Assembly: GCA_015487495.1 (NCBI GenBank)
Contig: WFPP01000049.1
Location: 1 to 34,793, forward strand
DNA: 34,793 bases
Direction: 5' to 3'
Source of the DNA: Thiomicrorhabdus sp.
GTDB taxonomy: Bacteria; Pseudomonadota; Gammaproteobacteria; Thiomicrospirales; Thiomicrospiraceae
Below, piece by piece: positions 7,793-16,044 of this stretch; position 1 is the first letter of the stretch, and every line of letters starts with the position of its first letter. A program made the translations under genes and the position numbers. The notes beneath the pieces are model-generated. The model was given only the letters and a program-made list of their open reading frames with translations. It ran no database searches and was not told the DNA's origin.

Positions 7793-8236
7793 ATGACAAC
7801 AAGCCCGTTGCCCTTGACTGTTGCAGAAAACAGTCAGGTTGAGATTGAATTTGAATTGACATTGCTGGATGGTACGCAGATTGAAAAAACGGATGCTCCT
7901 TTTACGTTTACATTAGGGGATGGCACCTTTTTGCCTAATTTGGAAGAGATGTTAATTGGATTGGAAGAGGGGACAACCGCGAAATTTACGTTATCACCAG
8001 AGCGAGCATTTGGAGGGTCTGACCCTGCCAATATTCACTCCATGCCGCGTGCGGATTTTTCAGAGAAGATGAATTTGCAACCGGGGGTCGTGATTGGGTT
8101 TAAAACCCCAACAGGGGAGGAAATTCCTGGAACCATTGTTGAGGTAAGTGACGATGTTGTTTTAGTGGATTTTAATCACCCATTGGCAAATCATTCCATT
8201 GTGTTTACCGCAACCATTTTGGCTATTCACTCTTAG
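7793..8236 (+). CDS. fkpB: FKBP-type peptidyl-prolyl cis-trans isomerase, SlpA/FkpB type
   Basis: The 147-residue cytoplasmic protein carries the FKBP fold split by the IF chaperone insertion typical of SlpA. Markers are VEIEFELTLLDGT, FTFTLGDGTFLPNLEEMLIGLEEG, FTLSPERAFGG, then after the flap VVLVDFNHPLANHSIVF. It catalyses proline isomerisation and acts as a folding helper. A good Shine-Dalgarno (AAAGGAAA) sits about 7 bases before the start. In many gammaproteobacteria this gene precedes ispH, but not here. Confidence 0.9.
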   Translation: MTTSPLPLTVAENSQVEIEFELTLLDGTQIEKTDAPFTFTLGDGTFLPNLEEMLIGLEEGTTAKFTLSPERAFGGSDPANIHSMPRADFSEKMNLQPGVVIGFKTPTGEEIPGTIVEVSDDVVLVDFNHPLANHSIVFTATILAIHS

Positions 8237-8289
8237 GACGTTCTTTGTACGAGAGAGGGGGGAGAAAATTAGGCATTTTTTTATCTGTG

Positions 8290-8310
8290 CCTCCTTCGTG
8301 TGGAGGTCTT
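8290..8310 (+). terminator. Weak hairpin and T-rich tail after fkpB
   Basis: CCTCC (8290-8294), a 7-base loop and GGAGG (8302-8306) are followed by TCTTTCTTGCG and a T run. The stem is short but all G-C. The facing gene ends at 8321, so the hairpin lies between convergent genes, as expected for a terminator. Confidence 0.4.
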
Positions 8311-8320
8311 TCTTGCGTTT

Positions 8321-8575
8321 TTACGGTGTGTTTTGCTGAAAACGCTTCATATGCCCTTCGCTACAAAAGGTGTCTTTTCCATCATAATACGCATTTGACT
8401 GAGGTAAATGCACGCCACATTGGGCGCATTGAACCATTGCCTCGGCTTTTTGTGGTTCAGAGGCTTTGGGGTCAAGTTCACGTTGTTTGTTTCGGATTTC
8501 AATGATTCGATTAAGAGTAAAACGAATGACTAAAAAGACGAATATGACAAACAGTAAAAAAATAATGGCTCTCAT
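8321..8575 (-). CDS. PP0621-family small membrane-anchored protein with zinc-ribbon-like motif
   Basis: This 84-residue protein starts with one transmembrane helix (IIFLLFVIFVFLVIRF) and has a basic/acidic linker. The C-terminal domain reads MVQCAQCGVHLPQSNA, then YYDGKDTFCSEGHMKRF. The CxxC plus C...H pattern suggests a small zinc-binding knuckle. This arrangement is that of the PP0621 family of conserved proteobacterial proteins. AAGGGG lies about 7 bases before the start on the minus strand. The function is unknown. Confidence 0.78.
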   Translation of the reverse strand: MRAIIFLLFVIFVFLVIRFTLNRIIEIRNKQRELDPKASEPQKAEAMVQCAQCGVHLPQSNAYYDGKDTFCSEGHMKRFQQNTP

Positions 8576-8984
8576 TGCGGCCCCTTTTGTTTAAGAAAAA
8601 TGGATGTTTTTTAGGGTTAGAGGAGTAAGTAACATGCAATTTGATTCTAAAAATCATACAATAACAGCAAATTTGTAGCGACTCAGAAGACTCCTTTTTA
8701 AAGGAGGAAGCGGAGTCGTTAGCCCCAGTTTTTTTTAAAAGAGACCTTTGTTCGATATTCAGCGTAAAATGAAATACTCGATGCCCGCACAAGGTAAGTT
8801 TTGGTAAATAGAGAAAGAAATAGACCTCATTTTTACGTGTGATGATTTCATTCAAAGATTTCTTTTCATTCATCTTAGCACGACGCACGCAAGAATTCAT
8901 TCTGTGTGCGTTGCTTATTAAAAATTCTGTTGTATCAGGAATCGTTACGGTTCTTTCGGCAGGAGGTTGGAGACGTTTCATTAC
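8576..8984. other. 409-base intergenic region upstream of sucC
   Basis: I see no convincing gene here. The region holds a compound hairpin (8679-8718) and a smaller ACGCAC/GTGCGT inverted repeat (8883-8888 and 8906-8911) closer to sucC. AGGAGG at 8961-8966 and GGAGA at 8969-8973 lie just before sucC. It must contain promoters for the PP0621-type gene and for sucCD-nadE. The leader of the sucC transcript could be long. Confidence 0.5.
8679..8718. repeat. Compound hairpin upstream of sucC
   Basis: The outer arms CGACTC and GAGTCG enclose a second perfect stem, CTCCTTT/AAAGGAG, with a 2-base loop. A T-rich stretch is missing on the plus side (TTAGCCCC follows), so it is not a typical terminator for rightward transcription. 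It could be a regulatory structure in the sucC leader. Confidence 0.55.
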
Positions 8985-10148
8985 ATGAATCTACATGAGT
9001 ACCAGTCTAAGGCGCTTTTTTCGGAATACGGAATTGGCGTACCTAAAGGTTATTTAGTTTCTCACTTAAGTGAGCTTGAGACCGCCCTTAATGCAATTAA
9101 CAGTGATGGTTGGGTTGTAAAAGCTCAAATTCATGCTGGCGCACGAGGTAAAGCAGGGGGGGTAAAACTTGTTTCGACACTTGAAGAAGCGCACCAGATT
9201 ACCAGCGAATTATTGGGCAGCTCTTTGGCAACGATTCAAACCGCAGGTAAGGCATTGCCTGTTAATAGCGTATTAGTTGAAGGAACGTTGGCGATTGAAG
9301 ATGAGCTGTATTTAAGCTTGGTGGTGGATCGTGTTACCCGAACTCATACGTTTGTGATTTCTGCATCAGGGGGGATGGATATTGAAGAGGTTGCACAAAC
9401 CTCACCTGAAAAAATACTTTCTGTTCATATTGATGCCACCGTGGGTGTGATGCCTTATCAGTGTCGAGAAGTGGGGTTTGCATTAGGGCTAAAAGGAGAG
9501 GCGTTTAAGCAAATTGGTTTTTTAATGAAGCAGTTATATCAACTGGCGCTGGATAAAGACGTTTCTCAAGTAGAAATTAACCCATTGGTGCGTACCGCTG
9601 ACAATCAACTGGTTGCTTTGGATGCCAAGGTAAATATTGATTCAAATGCCCTGTATCGCCAACCTGAGTTGGTTGATATGCGGGATGATTCTCAGGAAGA
9701 TGCGCGTGAAGCAAAGGCCTCTCAGCACAATTTAAACTACATTGCTTTGGATGGTGATATTGGTTGCATGGTTAATGGTGCAGGATTAGCGATGGCCACA
9801 ATGGATCTTATTAAATTAAATGGTGGCGAGCCTGCTAATTTTTTGGATGTGGGCGGAGGTGCGACACCTGATCGTGTAGCAGAAGCGTTTAAATTAATTT
9901 TGTCTTCATCTGATGTCAAGTCAATTTTAGTCAATATTTTTGGGGGCATTGTGCGTTGTGATTTGATTGCAGAAGGCATTATTAAAGCGGTTCAAGAGGT
10001 TGGCTTGACCATTCCTGTTGTGGTTCGGCTGGAAGGAACCAACGTTGAATCAGGGCGAGAAAAGCTTGCTCAAAGTGGCTTAAGAATTATAACCGCAGAT
10101 GGATTGGCAGATGCCGCCGCGAAAGTGGTTGAAGTAGCAGGAAAGTAA
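8985..10148 (+). CDS. sucC: Succinate-CoA ligase, beta subunit
   Basis: The 387-residue protein starts MNLHEYQSKALFSEYGI, exactly as family members do. ATG 8985 was therefore chosen over upstream in-frame TTG 8967, with GGAGA 11 bases before it. An ATP-grasp domain follows (WVVKAQIHAGARGKAGGVKL). The C-terminal CoA-ligase domain includes LDVGGGATPDRVAEAF and NIFGGIVRCDLIAEGI. With SucD it interconverts succinyl-CoA and succinate with nucleotide phosphorylation. No sucAB genes for 2-oxoglutarate dehydrogenase accompany it. Malate-CoA ligase is a related alternative that sequence inspection alone cannot exclude. Confidence 0.93.
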   Translation: MNLHEYQSKALFSEYGIGVPKGYLVSHLSELETALNAINSDGWVVKAQIHAGARGKAGGVKLVSTLEEAHQITSELLGSSLATIQTAGKALPVNSVLVEGTLAIEDELYLSLVVDRVTRTHTFVISASGGMDIEEVAQTSPEKILSVHIDATVGVMPYQCREVGFALGLKGEAFKQIGFLMKQLYQLALDKDVSQVEINPLVRTADNQLVALDAKVNIDSNALYRQPELVDMRDDSQEDAREAKASQHNLNYIALDGDIGCMVNGAGLAMATMDLIKLNGGEPANFLDVGGGATPDRVAEAFKLILSSSDVKSILVNIFGGIVRCDLIAEGIIKAVQEVGLTIPVVVRLEGTNVESGREKLAQSGLRIITADGLADAAAKVVEVAGK

Positions 10149-10151
10149 TAG

Positions 10152-11033
10152 ATGAGTATTTTAATTGACCATTCGACAAAAGTGATTTGCCAGGGATTTA
10201 CTGGAAAACAAGGTACTTTTCACTCAGAACAAGCCATTGCATATGGAACAAACATGGTTGGGGGGGTCACCCCTGGTAAAGGAGGGCAAACGCATCTGGG
10301 GCTTCCCGTATTTAATACGGTTAAAGAAGCGGTAGAGCAAACCGGTGCGGAAGCCAGTATGATTTATGTGCCACCTGCGTTTGCAGCCGACTCGATTATT
10401 GAAGCCATTATGGCAGGCATTCAGGTAATTACCTGCATTACCGAAGGCATTCCAGTGGCGGATATGTTGAAAGTTCGTGCGGTACTGGATAAATCCGAAG
10501 CGTATTTAATTGGCCCAAATTGTCCTGGTTTAATCACGCCTGGCGACAATCAGGATGGGTGTAAAATCGGAATCATGCCTGGTCATATTCATTTGGCTGG
10601 AAAAGTCGGCGTGGTTTCTCGTTCGGGGACGTTAACCTATGAAGCCGTGCATCAAACCACACAAAATGGCTTAGGACAGTCAACTTGTGTTGGTATTGGT
10701 GGCGATCCCATTCAAGGCATGAATTTTATTGATTGCTTGGCGCTGTTCCAAAAGGATCCTCAAACCGAAGGCATTATCATGGTGGGTGAGATTGGTGGTC
10801 AAGCGGAAGAGGATGCGGCAGCGTTTATTAAAGCGTATGTAACCAAGCCTGTTGTGGCTTATATTGCGGGTGTTACTGCACCTGCGGGCAAACGAATGGG
10901 CCATGCCGGTGCGATTGTCAGTGGGGGTAAAGGCACCGCTGAAGCAAAATGTGCAGCACTTAAAGCAGCAGGCGTGGTCGTGGTGCCGTCTCCTGCTGAT
11001 TTAGGGGATGCGATGTTAAAGGCTCTTTCTTAA
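10152..11033 (+). CDS. sucD: Succinate-CoA ligase, alpha subunit
   Basis: The 293-residue protein begins with the CoA-binding Rossmann domain ([23 protein letters not shown]). It has [27 protein letters not shown] and the phosphohistidine loop [21 protein letters not shown], with His251 as the catalytic residue. The gene starts 3 bases after sucC. The protein carries the phosphohistidine and binds CoA in the heteromeric enzyme with SucC. Length and motifs are complete. Confidence 0.94.
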   Translation: MSILIDHSTKVICQGFTGKQGTFHSEQAIAYGTNMVGGVTPGKGGQTHLGLPVFNTVKEAVEQTGAEASMIYVPPAFAADSIIEAIMAGIQVITCITEGIPVADMLKVRAVLDKSEAYLIGPNCPGLITPGDNQDGCKIGIMPGHIHLAGKVGVVSRSGTLTYEAVHQTTQNGLGQSTCVGIGGDPIQGMNFIDCLALFQKDPQTEGIIMVGEIGGQAEEDAAAFIKAYVTKPVVAYIAGVTAPAGKRMGHAGAIVSGGKGTAEAKCAALKAAGVVVVPSPADLGDAMLKALS

Positions 11034-11034
11034 A

Positions 11035-12696
11035 ATGTCGTCGCATGTAACGGTTGTTATGGCACAAATTGACCCTGTTGTGGGCGATATTTCGGGGAAT
11101 GTTCAACGCATTGTGCAAGCTTGTCATCAAGCCAAAAAAGAGCGTGCTGCCGATATTATCGTCTTTCCTGAAATGACCATTACAGGGTATCCACCAGAAG
11201 ATTTGCTGTTAAGAGAGGGGTTGTATCCTCAGGTAAACCAGGCACTTTCTGCAATTTGTGAACAGGTTAAAGACATTGTATGTGTGATTGGTTATCCCAT
11301 GAAAGATGCCTTGGGTGAATGTTTTAATATGGCGGCCTGGATTGAAAATGGAGAAATTCAAGCCAGTTATATGAAACAATATTTACCAAATTACAGTGTG
11401 TTTGATGAACAACGCTACTTTAATGCCGGCAATCGTCCTTGTGTGGTGGCGTTTAAGGGCATTCGGTTTGCTTTATTGATTTGTGAGGATATTTGGAAAA
11501 TTTCGCCAGCCACCCAAGCGAAAGAGGTTGGTGCAGAGGTTGTTTTATCTTTAAATGCATCGCCCTTTTCGGCCGAAAAGCACCAGGATCGCCTGAATAT
11601 GATTCAGCGTCGTGTGGATGAAGTTGGTATGCCGGTGATTTATGTGAATCAGGTGGGTGGGCAGGATGAACTGGTCTTTGATGGCGGTTCTTTTGCAATG
11701 GATTTAAATGGGCAAGTGTGCGTTCAAAGTCCAGAGTTTAAACCGGCTCTTTCTGCGGTAAAACTGGTTAAAAAAACACAAACGATTGAAATGCTCTCTG
11801 GTGAAATGGCGCCCTTATATGAAGATGAAGCACGGGTGTATCAGGCATTGATTATGGGTGTGAAGGATTATGTGACTAAAAATGGATTTTCAGAGGTCGT
11901 GCTTGGATTATCGGGCGGCATTGATTCGGCACTTACACTGGCCATTGCGGTCGATGCCTTGGGGGAAGACAAGGTGGAAGCAGTTATGATGCCATTTCGT
12001 TATACCGCCGATATGAGTATTGAGGATGCTAAAAAACAGGCCGATACATTAAGAGTTGCTTATCAATCCATTTCGATTGAGCCGATGTACGTTGCTTTTG
12101 AGTCGGCATTATCGCCTCTTTTTTCAGGCATGGAACCAGATATAACGGAAGAAAATCTGCAAGCGCGTATTCGAGGAACACTGTTAATGGCCATTTCTAA
12201 TAAAACAGGAAAAATGGTGTTAGCAACCAGTAATAAAAGTGAAGTAGCGGTGGGGTATTCCACTTTATATGGTGATATGGTAGGCGGGTTTTCTCCACTG
12301 AAAGATGTGCCTAAAACATTGGTGTATCGTTTGGCGAAGTACCGCAACCAGTTATCACCTGTGATTCCTGAGCGGGTGATAACACGTCTTCCGTCAGCGG
12401 AGTTGCGCCCTGATCAAGTCGATCAAGACTCTTTGCCAGATTATGGTGTGTTAGATGCCATTATTAAAGCGTATGTTAAACAGGATAAAACCCCTGAACA
12501 AATTTGTGCCTTACCTTGTGTTAACCCGTTCAATTTAAGTCATGAGAAGGTAAAAAAAGAAGTGCAACGGGTGATTAAAATGATTGACCGTAATGAGTAT
12601 AAACGGCGCCAGGCCGCGCCTGGTATTAAAATTACACACCGGGCCTTTGGACGAGATCGTCGTTATCCAATTACCAGTGGCTATCAAGAGTCATAG
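11035..12696 (+). CDS. nadE: Glutamine-dependent NAD+ synthetase
   Basis: This 553-residue two-domain protein has an N-terminal nitrilase-type glutaminase with catalytic triad Glu46 (FPEMTITGYPPED), Lys114 and Cys150 (LLICEDIW). The C-terminal synthetase domain has the PP-loop LGLSGGIDSALTLAIA (SGGIDS at 293-298), then LATSNKSEVAVGYSTLYGDM and the C-terminal KRRQAAPGIKIT. It uses glutamine nitrogen to amidate deamido-NAD in the last step of NAD synthesis. Its start is 1 base after the sucD stop, so all three genes form one operon. nadC, an earlier step of the pathway, is in this window at 18160-19008. Confidence 0.95.
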   Translation: MSSHVTVVMAQIDPVVGDISGNVQRIVQACHQAKKERAADIIVFPEMTITGYPPEDLLLREGLYPQVNQALSAICEQVKDIVCVIGYPMKDALGECFNMAAWIENGEIQASYMKQYLPNYSVFDEQRYFNAGNRPCVVAFKGIRFALLICEDIWKISPATQAKEVGAEVVLSLNASPFSAEKHQDRLNMIQRRVDEVGMPVIYVNQVGGQDELVFDGGSFAMDLNGQVCVQSPEFKPALSAVKLVKKTQTIEMLSGEMAPLYEDEARVYQALIMGVKDYVTKNGFSEVVLGLSGGIDSALTLAIAVDALGEDKVEAVMMPFRYTADMSIEDAKKQADTLRVAYQSISIEPMYVAFESALSPLFSGMEPDITEENLQARIRGTLLMAISNKTGKMVLATSNKSEVAVGYSTLYGDMVGGFSPLKDVPKTLVYRLAKYRNQLSPVIPERVITRLPSAELRPDQVDQDSLPDYGVLDAIIKAYVKQDKTPEQICALPCVNPFNLSHEKVKKEVQRVIKMIDRNEYKRRQAAPGIKITHRAFGRDRRYPITSGYQES

Positions 12697-12762
12697 TGAA
12701 TAGACAGAAGAACGGTTGAAAGGTCTGTATTTTTTTATACAAATTCAGAAGGTTATAAAAAA

Positions 12763-12785
12763 GGCCACACATTGTGGTCTTTTTT
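12763..12785 (+). terminator. Rho-independent terminator after sucCD-nadE
   Basis: GGCCACA and TGTGGTC form a 7-pair stem with a 3-base loop, preceded by an A run and followed by TTTTTT. It ends the operon 67 bases beyond nadE. Confidence 0.85.
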
Positions 12786-12803
12786 ATTTGTGTTTTCATT
12801 TTA

Positions 12804-12827
12804 GGGACTTATTCAGAGCTTCCTTAA
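12804..12827. repeat. Solo end of the 107-bp element (copy D)
   Basis: GGGACTTATTCAGAGCTTCC followed by TTAA is the right terminus of the 107-bp element, without its core or left end. It lies between the nadE terminator and the 3' end of bamD. Confidence 0.75.
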
Positions 12828-12850
12828 AAAGGATAAAGGGGGGGGGGAAA

Positions 12851-13699
12851 TTATTGTGAAACCCCTTCAAAAAAGTCTTTGGTTGCTTGCCAAATGCCTT
12901 TGTTTTCTTGTTGTACAGGTTCTGTTCGTTTTTTTGGGGTCAGGTTTTTTTCATTTAGGTGGTATACGGTTTGAATATCTTGTGCGATTTCAGGCATTTC
13001 AAGTTTGAGGTAAGCACGCTCCAATAGTGCCAGAGTGTCTAGAGTAATAACCGCTTGAGGGTATTGTTCAAGTATGTAGCGTGCTCGGTTAGCCGCTGCC
13101 AAATAAGCTTGTTTGTTAAAGTAAAATTGTGCAACGTGAAATTCATGGCGAGCCATCTGGTTACGCAATACAATTAAGCGTTTGCTGGCCGTTGGAGCAT
13201 ATTGACTGTTGGGAAAACGGTTTAATAGCTCACTGTAGTATTGAAATGCTCGTAAAGTGGATTTGGTGTCCCGACTGGCAGGATCGGTTATAAATTTATC
13301 CAGCCAGCTTTTATTAATTGAATCTGCTGCCAGTGCACGTAGGTACAAAGCATAATCGACATTAGGGTGTTTGGGGAAAAGGCGAATAAATTCATTGAGT
13401 TCTCGAATAGCGGATTCGGGTTCGCTGTAACGATAGTAAGCATACGCCAGTTCAAGGTAGCTTTGTTCCGCATATTTTCCGTAAGGATAGAAAGACCTGA
13501 GTTTTTCATACTCTTTAATGGCGGCATCCCACATTTCGGCTTTAAAGGAGGTGGTTGCGGAGGCATAAAACTCTTCAACCGTTTTTTCAGAATCCTCTTT
13601 TTCAATGAGTGAAGAAAGGGTTGAACACCCTTGTAAGCCTAATGTTGCAACGAATAGTGAAGCAAACAATGTTTTCTTTATAATAGTTTTTAGGTACAT
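12851..13699 (-). CDS. bamD: Outer-membrane assembly lipoprotein BamD
   Basis: The chosen ATG gives 282 residues with a basic N-terminus, a hydrophobic stretch and the lipobox GLQGC, lipidated at Cys25. The ORF is open 19 codons further upstream, but that extension would bury the signal peptide. Tetratricopeptide-like helices follow, with typical BamD phrases: AIKEYEKLRSFYPYGKYAEQ, ELAYAYYRY, IRLFPKHPNVDYALYLRAL, LLNRFPNSQYAP and MARHEFHVAQFYF. It is the essential scaffold lipoprotein of the BAM complex that inserts beta-barrel proteins. Divergence from rluD is a conserved gammaproteobacterial arrangement. A 10-G run (12838-12847) lies just beyond its stop. Confidence 0.95.
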   Translation of the reverse strand: MYLKTIIKKTLFASLFVATLGLQGCSTLSSLIEKEDSEKTVEEFYASATTSFKAEMWDAAIKEYEKLRSFYPYGKYAEQSYLELAYAYYRYSEPESAIRELNEFIRLFPKHPNVDYALYLRALAADSINKSWLDKFITDPASRDTKSTLRAFQYYSELLNRFPNSQYAPTASKRLIVLRNQMARHEFHVAQFYFNKQAYLAAANRARYILEQYPQAVITLDTLALLERAYLKLEMPEIAQDIQTVYHLNEKNLTPKKRTEPVQQENKGIWQATKDFFEGVSQ

Positions 13700-13818
13700 C
13701 TTGGGTATACAATACGTTTTAATAAAAAAATTAAGACGATTGTACCATAATTCCATAATTACGCGCCTTGAAAGGGGTTAATTTGATGGATTGCACCAAG
13801 ATAGTATTGAGCCGTTTT

Positions 13819-13925
13819 TTAGGGAAGCTCTGATTAAGTCCCAATCAACATTTTCGTCATTTTATTAATCAATGACTTACATGCTTGTTTCTGGTAAAAA
13901 ATGGACTTATTCAGAGCTCCCTTAA
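13819..13925. repeat. 107-bp terminal-inverted-repeat element, copy B
   Basis: The ends are TTAGGGAAGCTCTGATTAAG and, inverted, TTAAGGGAGCTCTGAATAAG. The core is almost identical to copy A. It sits in the divergent bamD-rluD promoter region, so it may supply or separate regulatory signals. CTTAATCAGAG at 13931-13941 just outside repeats part of the left end in reverse, which hints at a nested or partially duplicated copy. Confidence 0.88.
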
Positions 13926-13987
13926 GCGACTTAATCAGAGGGGGCAGCTTCGTTAGGTGATTAGAGCAAAACAACAAGGGTATTTCA

Positions 13988-15031
13988 TTGAATAAACAGA
14001 CATTAACAGCCACCATTCCACATGATGCATTAGGCGAACGCCTGGATATGGCCATTGTGCCACTTTTTCCGGAGTATTCTCGAAGCCGTATCCAGAAATG
14101 GATTAAAGAGGGAAATGTTTCATTGGATGGTGTGGTGTGGACCAAGCCCAAACAGACTGTTTTAGGCGGTGAGCAAGTGTCATTATTGGTGGATATTGTG
14201 ACAGATTTAAATTCACCTGCACAAGATATTCCATTAAACATTGTGTATGAAGATGATGATGTGATGGTGATTAACAAGCCTGTTGGTTTGGTGGTTCACC
14301 CTGGAGCAGGTAATCCTGATGGCACTTTAATGAATGCCTTGCTGTTTTATCATCCCGATTTAAGAGAGGTGCCACGTGCAGGAATTGTACACCGTTTGGA
14401 TAAAGACACCTCCGGGTTGATGGTGGTGGCCAAAACCATTCCTGCTCAAACGCATTTGGTCGACCAATTACAGCGTCATGAGGTTGAACGTATTTACGAT
14501 GCTGTTGTGGTCGGGAAAATGTCGATTGGTGGCACAGTGAATCAGCCAATTGGTCGCAACCCTAAAGACCGTACCAAAATGGCAATTAGAGCCTTTGGTG
14601 GTAAAGAGGCGGTGTCTCATTATCGCGTTTTAGAACGATTTAGAGAGCATAGTCGTATTCGAGTTAAGCTGGAGACGGGACGCACACACCAGATTCGAGT
14701 GCACATGGCTTCATTAGGTTACCCTTTAGTAGGGGATCCAGTGTATGGTAAACGCTTTAAAATTCCTAAAAATATGATGGAAGAGTTCGTTGATTTTTTA
14801 CGTAACTTTAAGCGTCAGGCTCTTCATGCTGGCGCACTCAGCTTTACTCATCCTGTAACGGGAAAATGCATCAAAAAAAAGGCCGAAATGCCTGATGATA
14901 TGTTTGAATTGATTGATGTGTTGCGTGAAGATGTTGAGGTGTTTGAATCCTCCATGCAAGGAAGCGATGATTTTGACTATGATTATGGTGTGGAAGTGGA
15001 GTGGGTAACCGATGAAGACATTCCTAAATGA
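13988..15031 (+). CDS. rluD: Ribosomal large subunit pseudouridine synthase D
   Basis: The 347-residue protein begins with an S4-type RNA-binding domain (GERLDMAIVPLF, SRSRIQKWIKEGNVSLDG) and then the RluA-family catalytic domain. The catalytic motif is IVHRLDKDTSGLMVVAKT with Asp138. LETGRTHQIRVHMASLGYPLVGDPVYG is also present. It makes pseudouridines in the helix 69 loop of 23S rRNA. The start is a TTG with AAGGG about 8 bases before it. No upstream ATG is in frame, and the next one (codon 21) would remove the S4 domain. The acidic C-terminal tail is an extension beyond the fold. Confidence 0.93.
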   Translation: MNKQTLTATIPHDALGERLDMAIVPLFPEYSRSRIQKWIKEGNVSLDGVVWTKPKQTVLGGEQVSLLVDIVTDLNSPAQDIPLNIVYEDDDVMVINKPVGLVVHPGAGNPDGTLMNALLFYHPDLREVPRAGIVHRLDKDTSGLMVVAKTIPAQTHLVDQLQRHEVERIYDAVVVGKMSIGGTVNQPIGRNPKDRTKMAIRAFGGKEAVSHYRVLERFREHSRIRVKLETGRTHQIRVHMASLGYPLVGDPVYGKRFKIPKNMMEEFVDFLRNFKRQALHAGALSFTHPVTGKCIKKKAEMPDDMFELIDVLREDVEVFESSMQGSDDFDYDYGVEVEWVTDEDIPK

Positions 15032-15127
15032 CCCGTAACAAGTCAATGATTTCTTGAATTCGCGCCTTTTTTATTTGTGATGGGATTGTTGTGCAACGTT
15101 TTTAAATTGATATTGAGTTGTTAGCGG

Positions 15128-15931
15128 ATGTTTATTACCCCAAACTGGCCTGCACCTAAACAGGTAAAAGCCCTTTGCACCACTCGTAAAGGCGGGAAAA
15201 GTTTAATGCCTTTTGATTCTTTTAACCTCGCTTTGCATGTGGGCGATGAACCTGATCGAGTTGCATATAATCGTCAAAACCTTATAAAACAGGCAAAATT
15301 GCCTTCTTCTCCTGTTTGGCTTGACCAACAACATACCGATGTGGCGGTTGCTTTACCGTTAACATTGGCGTTTGATGCGTCCCCAAAAAATATTTCCCCC
15401 CCCATGTATTCTCCTGTTGCAGATGCATCATGGACCACTCAAAAAGGGTGTGTGTCTGTCGTGATGACGGCGGATTGCTTACCGCTACTCGTCACGAACC
15501 AGAGTGGTACATTAGTGGCGGCCATTCATGCAGGATGGAAAGGATTGCAGAAGGGGGTTGTGAGTAAAACCATTCAAGGTTTTTTAGCATCGAATGCCGT
15601 GGCGTGCCATCCTAGTGAATTAATGGTGTGGATTGGCCCAGCGATCAGTGCTGCCCATTTTGAAGTTGGACAGACTGTATTTGATGCGTTTGTAAACAAA
15701 GACGCACGAAATCGTGCGTTTTTTACAGACGTTGAAGCAAGGAAAGACAAGGAGGCCTCTCCCAAATATTTAGCCAATCTGGTTGGTCTGGTCAGTCAAG
15801 AACTACAGGATTTGGGAATTGATTCTGTTTATGGTGGGGATTTATGCACTTATTCGCAACCAGATTCTTTTTATTCTTATCGCCGTTCAGGTCAAACAGG
15901 GAGAATGGCTTCTCTTATTTGGATAGAATAA
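15128..15931 (+). CDS. pgeF: Purine nucleoside phosphorylase / peptidoglycan editing factor, YfiH/PgeF family
   Basis: The 267-residue protein has the zinc/active-site residues of the YfiH (DUF152) family: His69 in DQQHTDV, Cys117 in TADCLPLL and His134 in AIHAGWKGL. It ends with DLCTYSQPDSFYSYRRSGQTGRMASLI. Members act as copper-dependent oxidases or adenosine phosphorylases, and in E. coli YfiH is linked to fidelity of muropeptide composition. The order bamD/rluD/pgeF is conserved. An 8-C run (15396-15403) encodes Ser-Pro-Pro in a short variable loop. Confidence 0.92.
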   Translation: MFITPNWPAPKQVKALCTTRKGGKSLMPFDSFNLALHVGDEPDRVAYNRQNLIKQAKLPSSPVWLDQQHTDVAVALPLTLAFDASPKNISPPMYSPVADASWTTQKGCVSVVMTADCLPLLVTNQSGTLVAAIHAGWKGLQKGVVSKTIQGFLASNAVACHPSELMVWIGPAISAAHFEVGQTVFDAFVNKDARNRAFFTDVEARKDKEASPKYLANLVGLVSQELQDLGIDSVYGGDLCTYSQPDSFYSYRRSGQTGRMASLIWIE

Positions 15932-15974
15932 ATACACAACCATGACTAGGAGTCTGTTCTCTTTTTTTTATTTG

Positions 15975-16004
15975 ACCCTCCTTTGGCCAAGCCAGGTGGA
16001 GGGT
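15975..16004. repeat. GC-rich hairpin between pgeF and the antiporter gene
   Basis: ACCCTCC and GGAGGGT form the outer stem, and TGGC/GCCA continues it after a small internal bulge. It lies between convergent genes, but neither strand has a proper T run directly after the stem. Termination is possible rather than shown. Confidence 0.45.
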
Positions 16005-16044
16005 GGGAAAAAGAGCTGGGAGGGGAGACACGGGGCAGAGCGGG

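Noticed and set aside
8511-8981. Minus-strand open frame of 156 codons upstream of sucC
   Set aside because: It overlaps the PP0621-type gene start, passes through the compound hairpin at 8679-8718, matches no family, and its composition (many Phe, Ser, His, Lys) is that of chance reading.
15975-16004. Hairpin after pgeF as a rho-independent terminator
   Set aside because: The T-rich stretch precedes the stem on the plus strand, and neither strand has T after it. Kept only as a hairpin.
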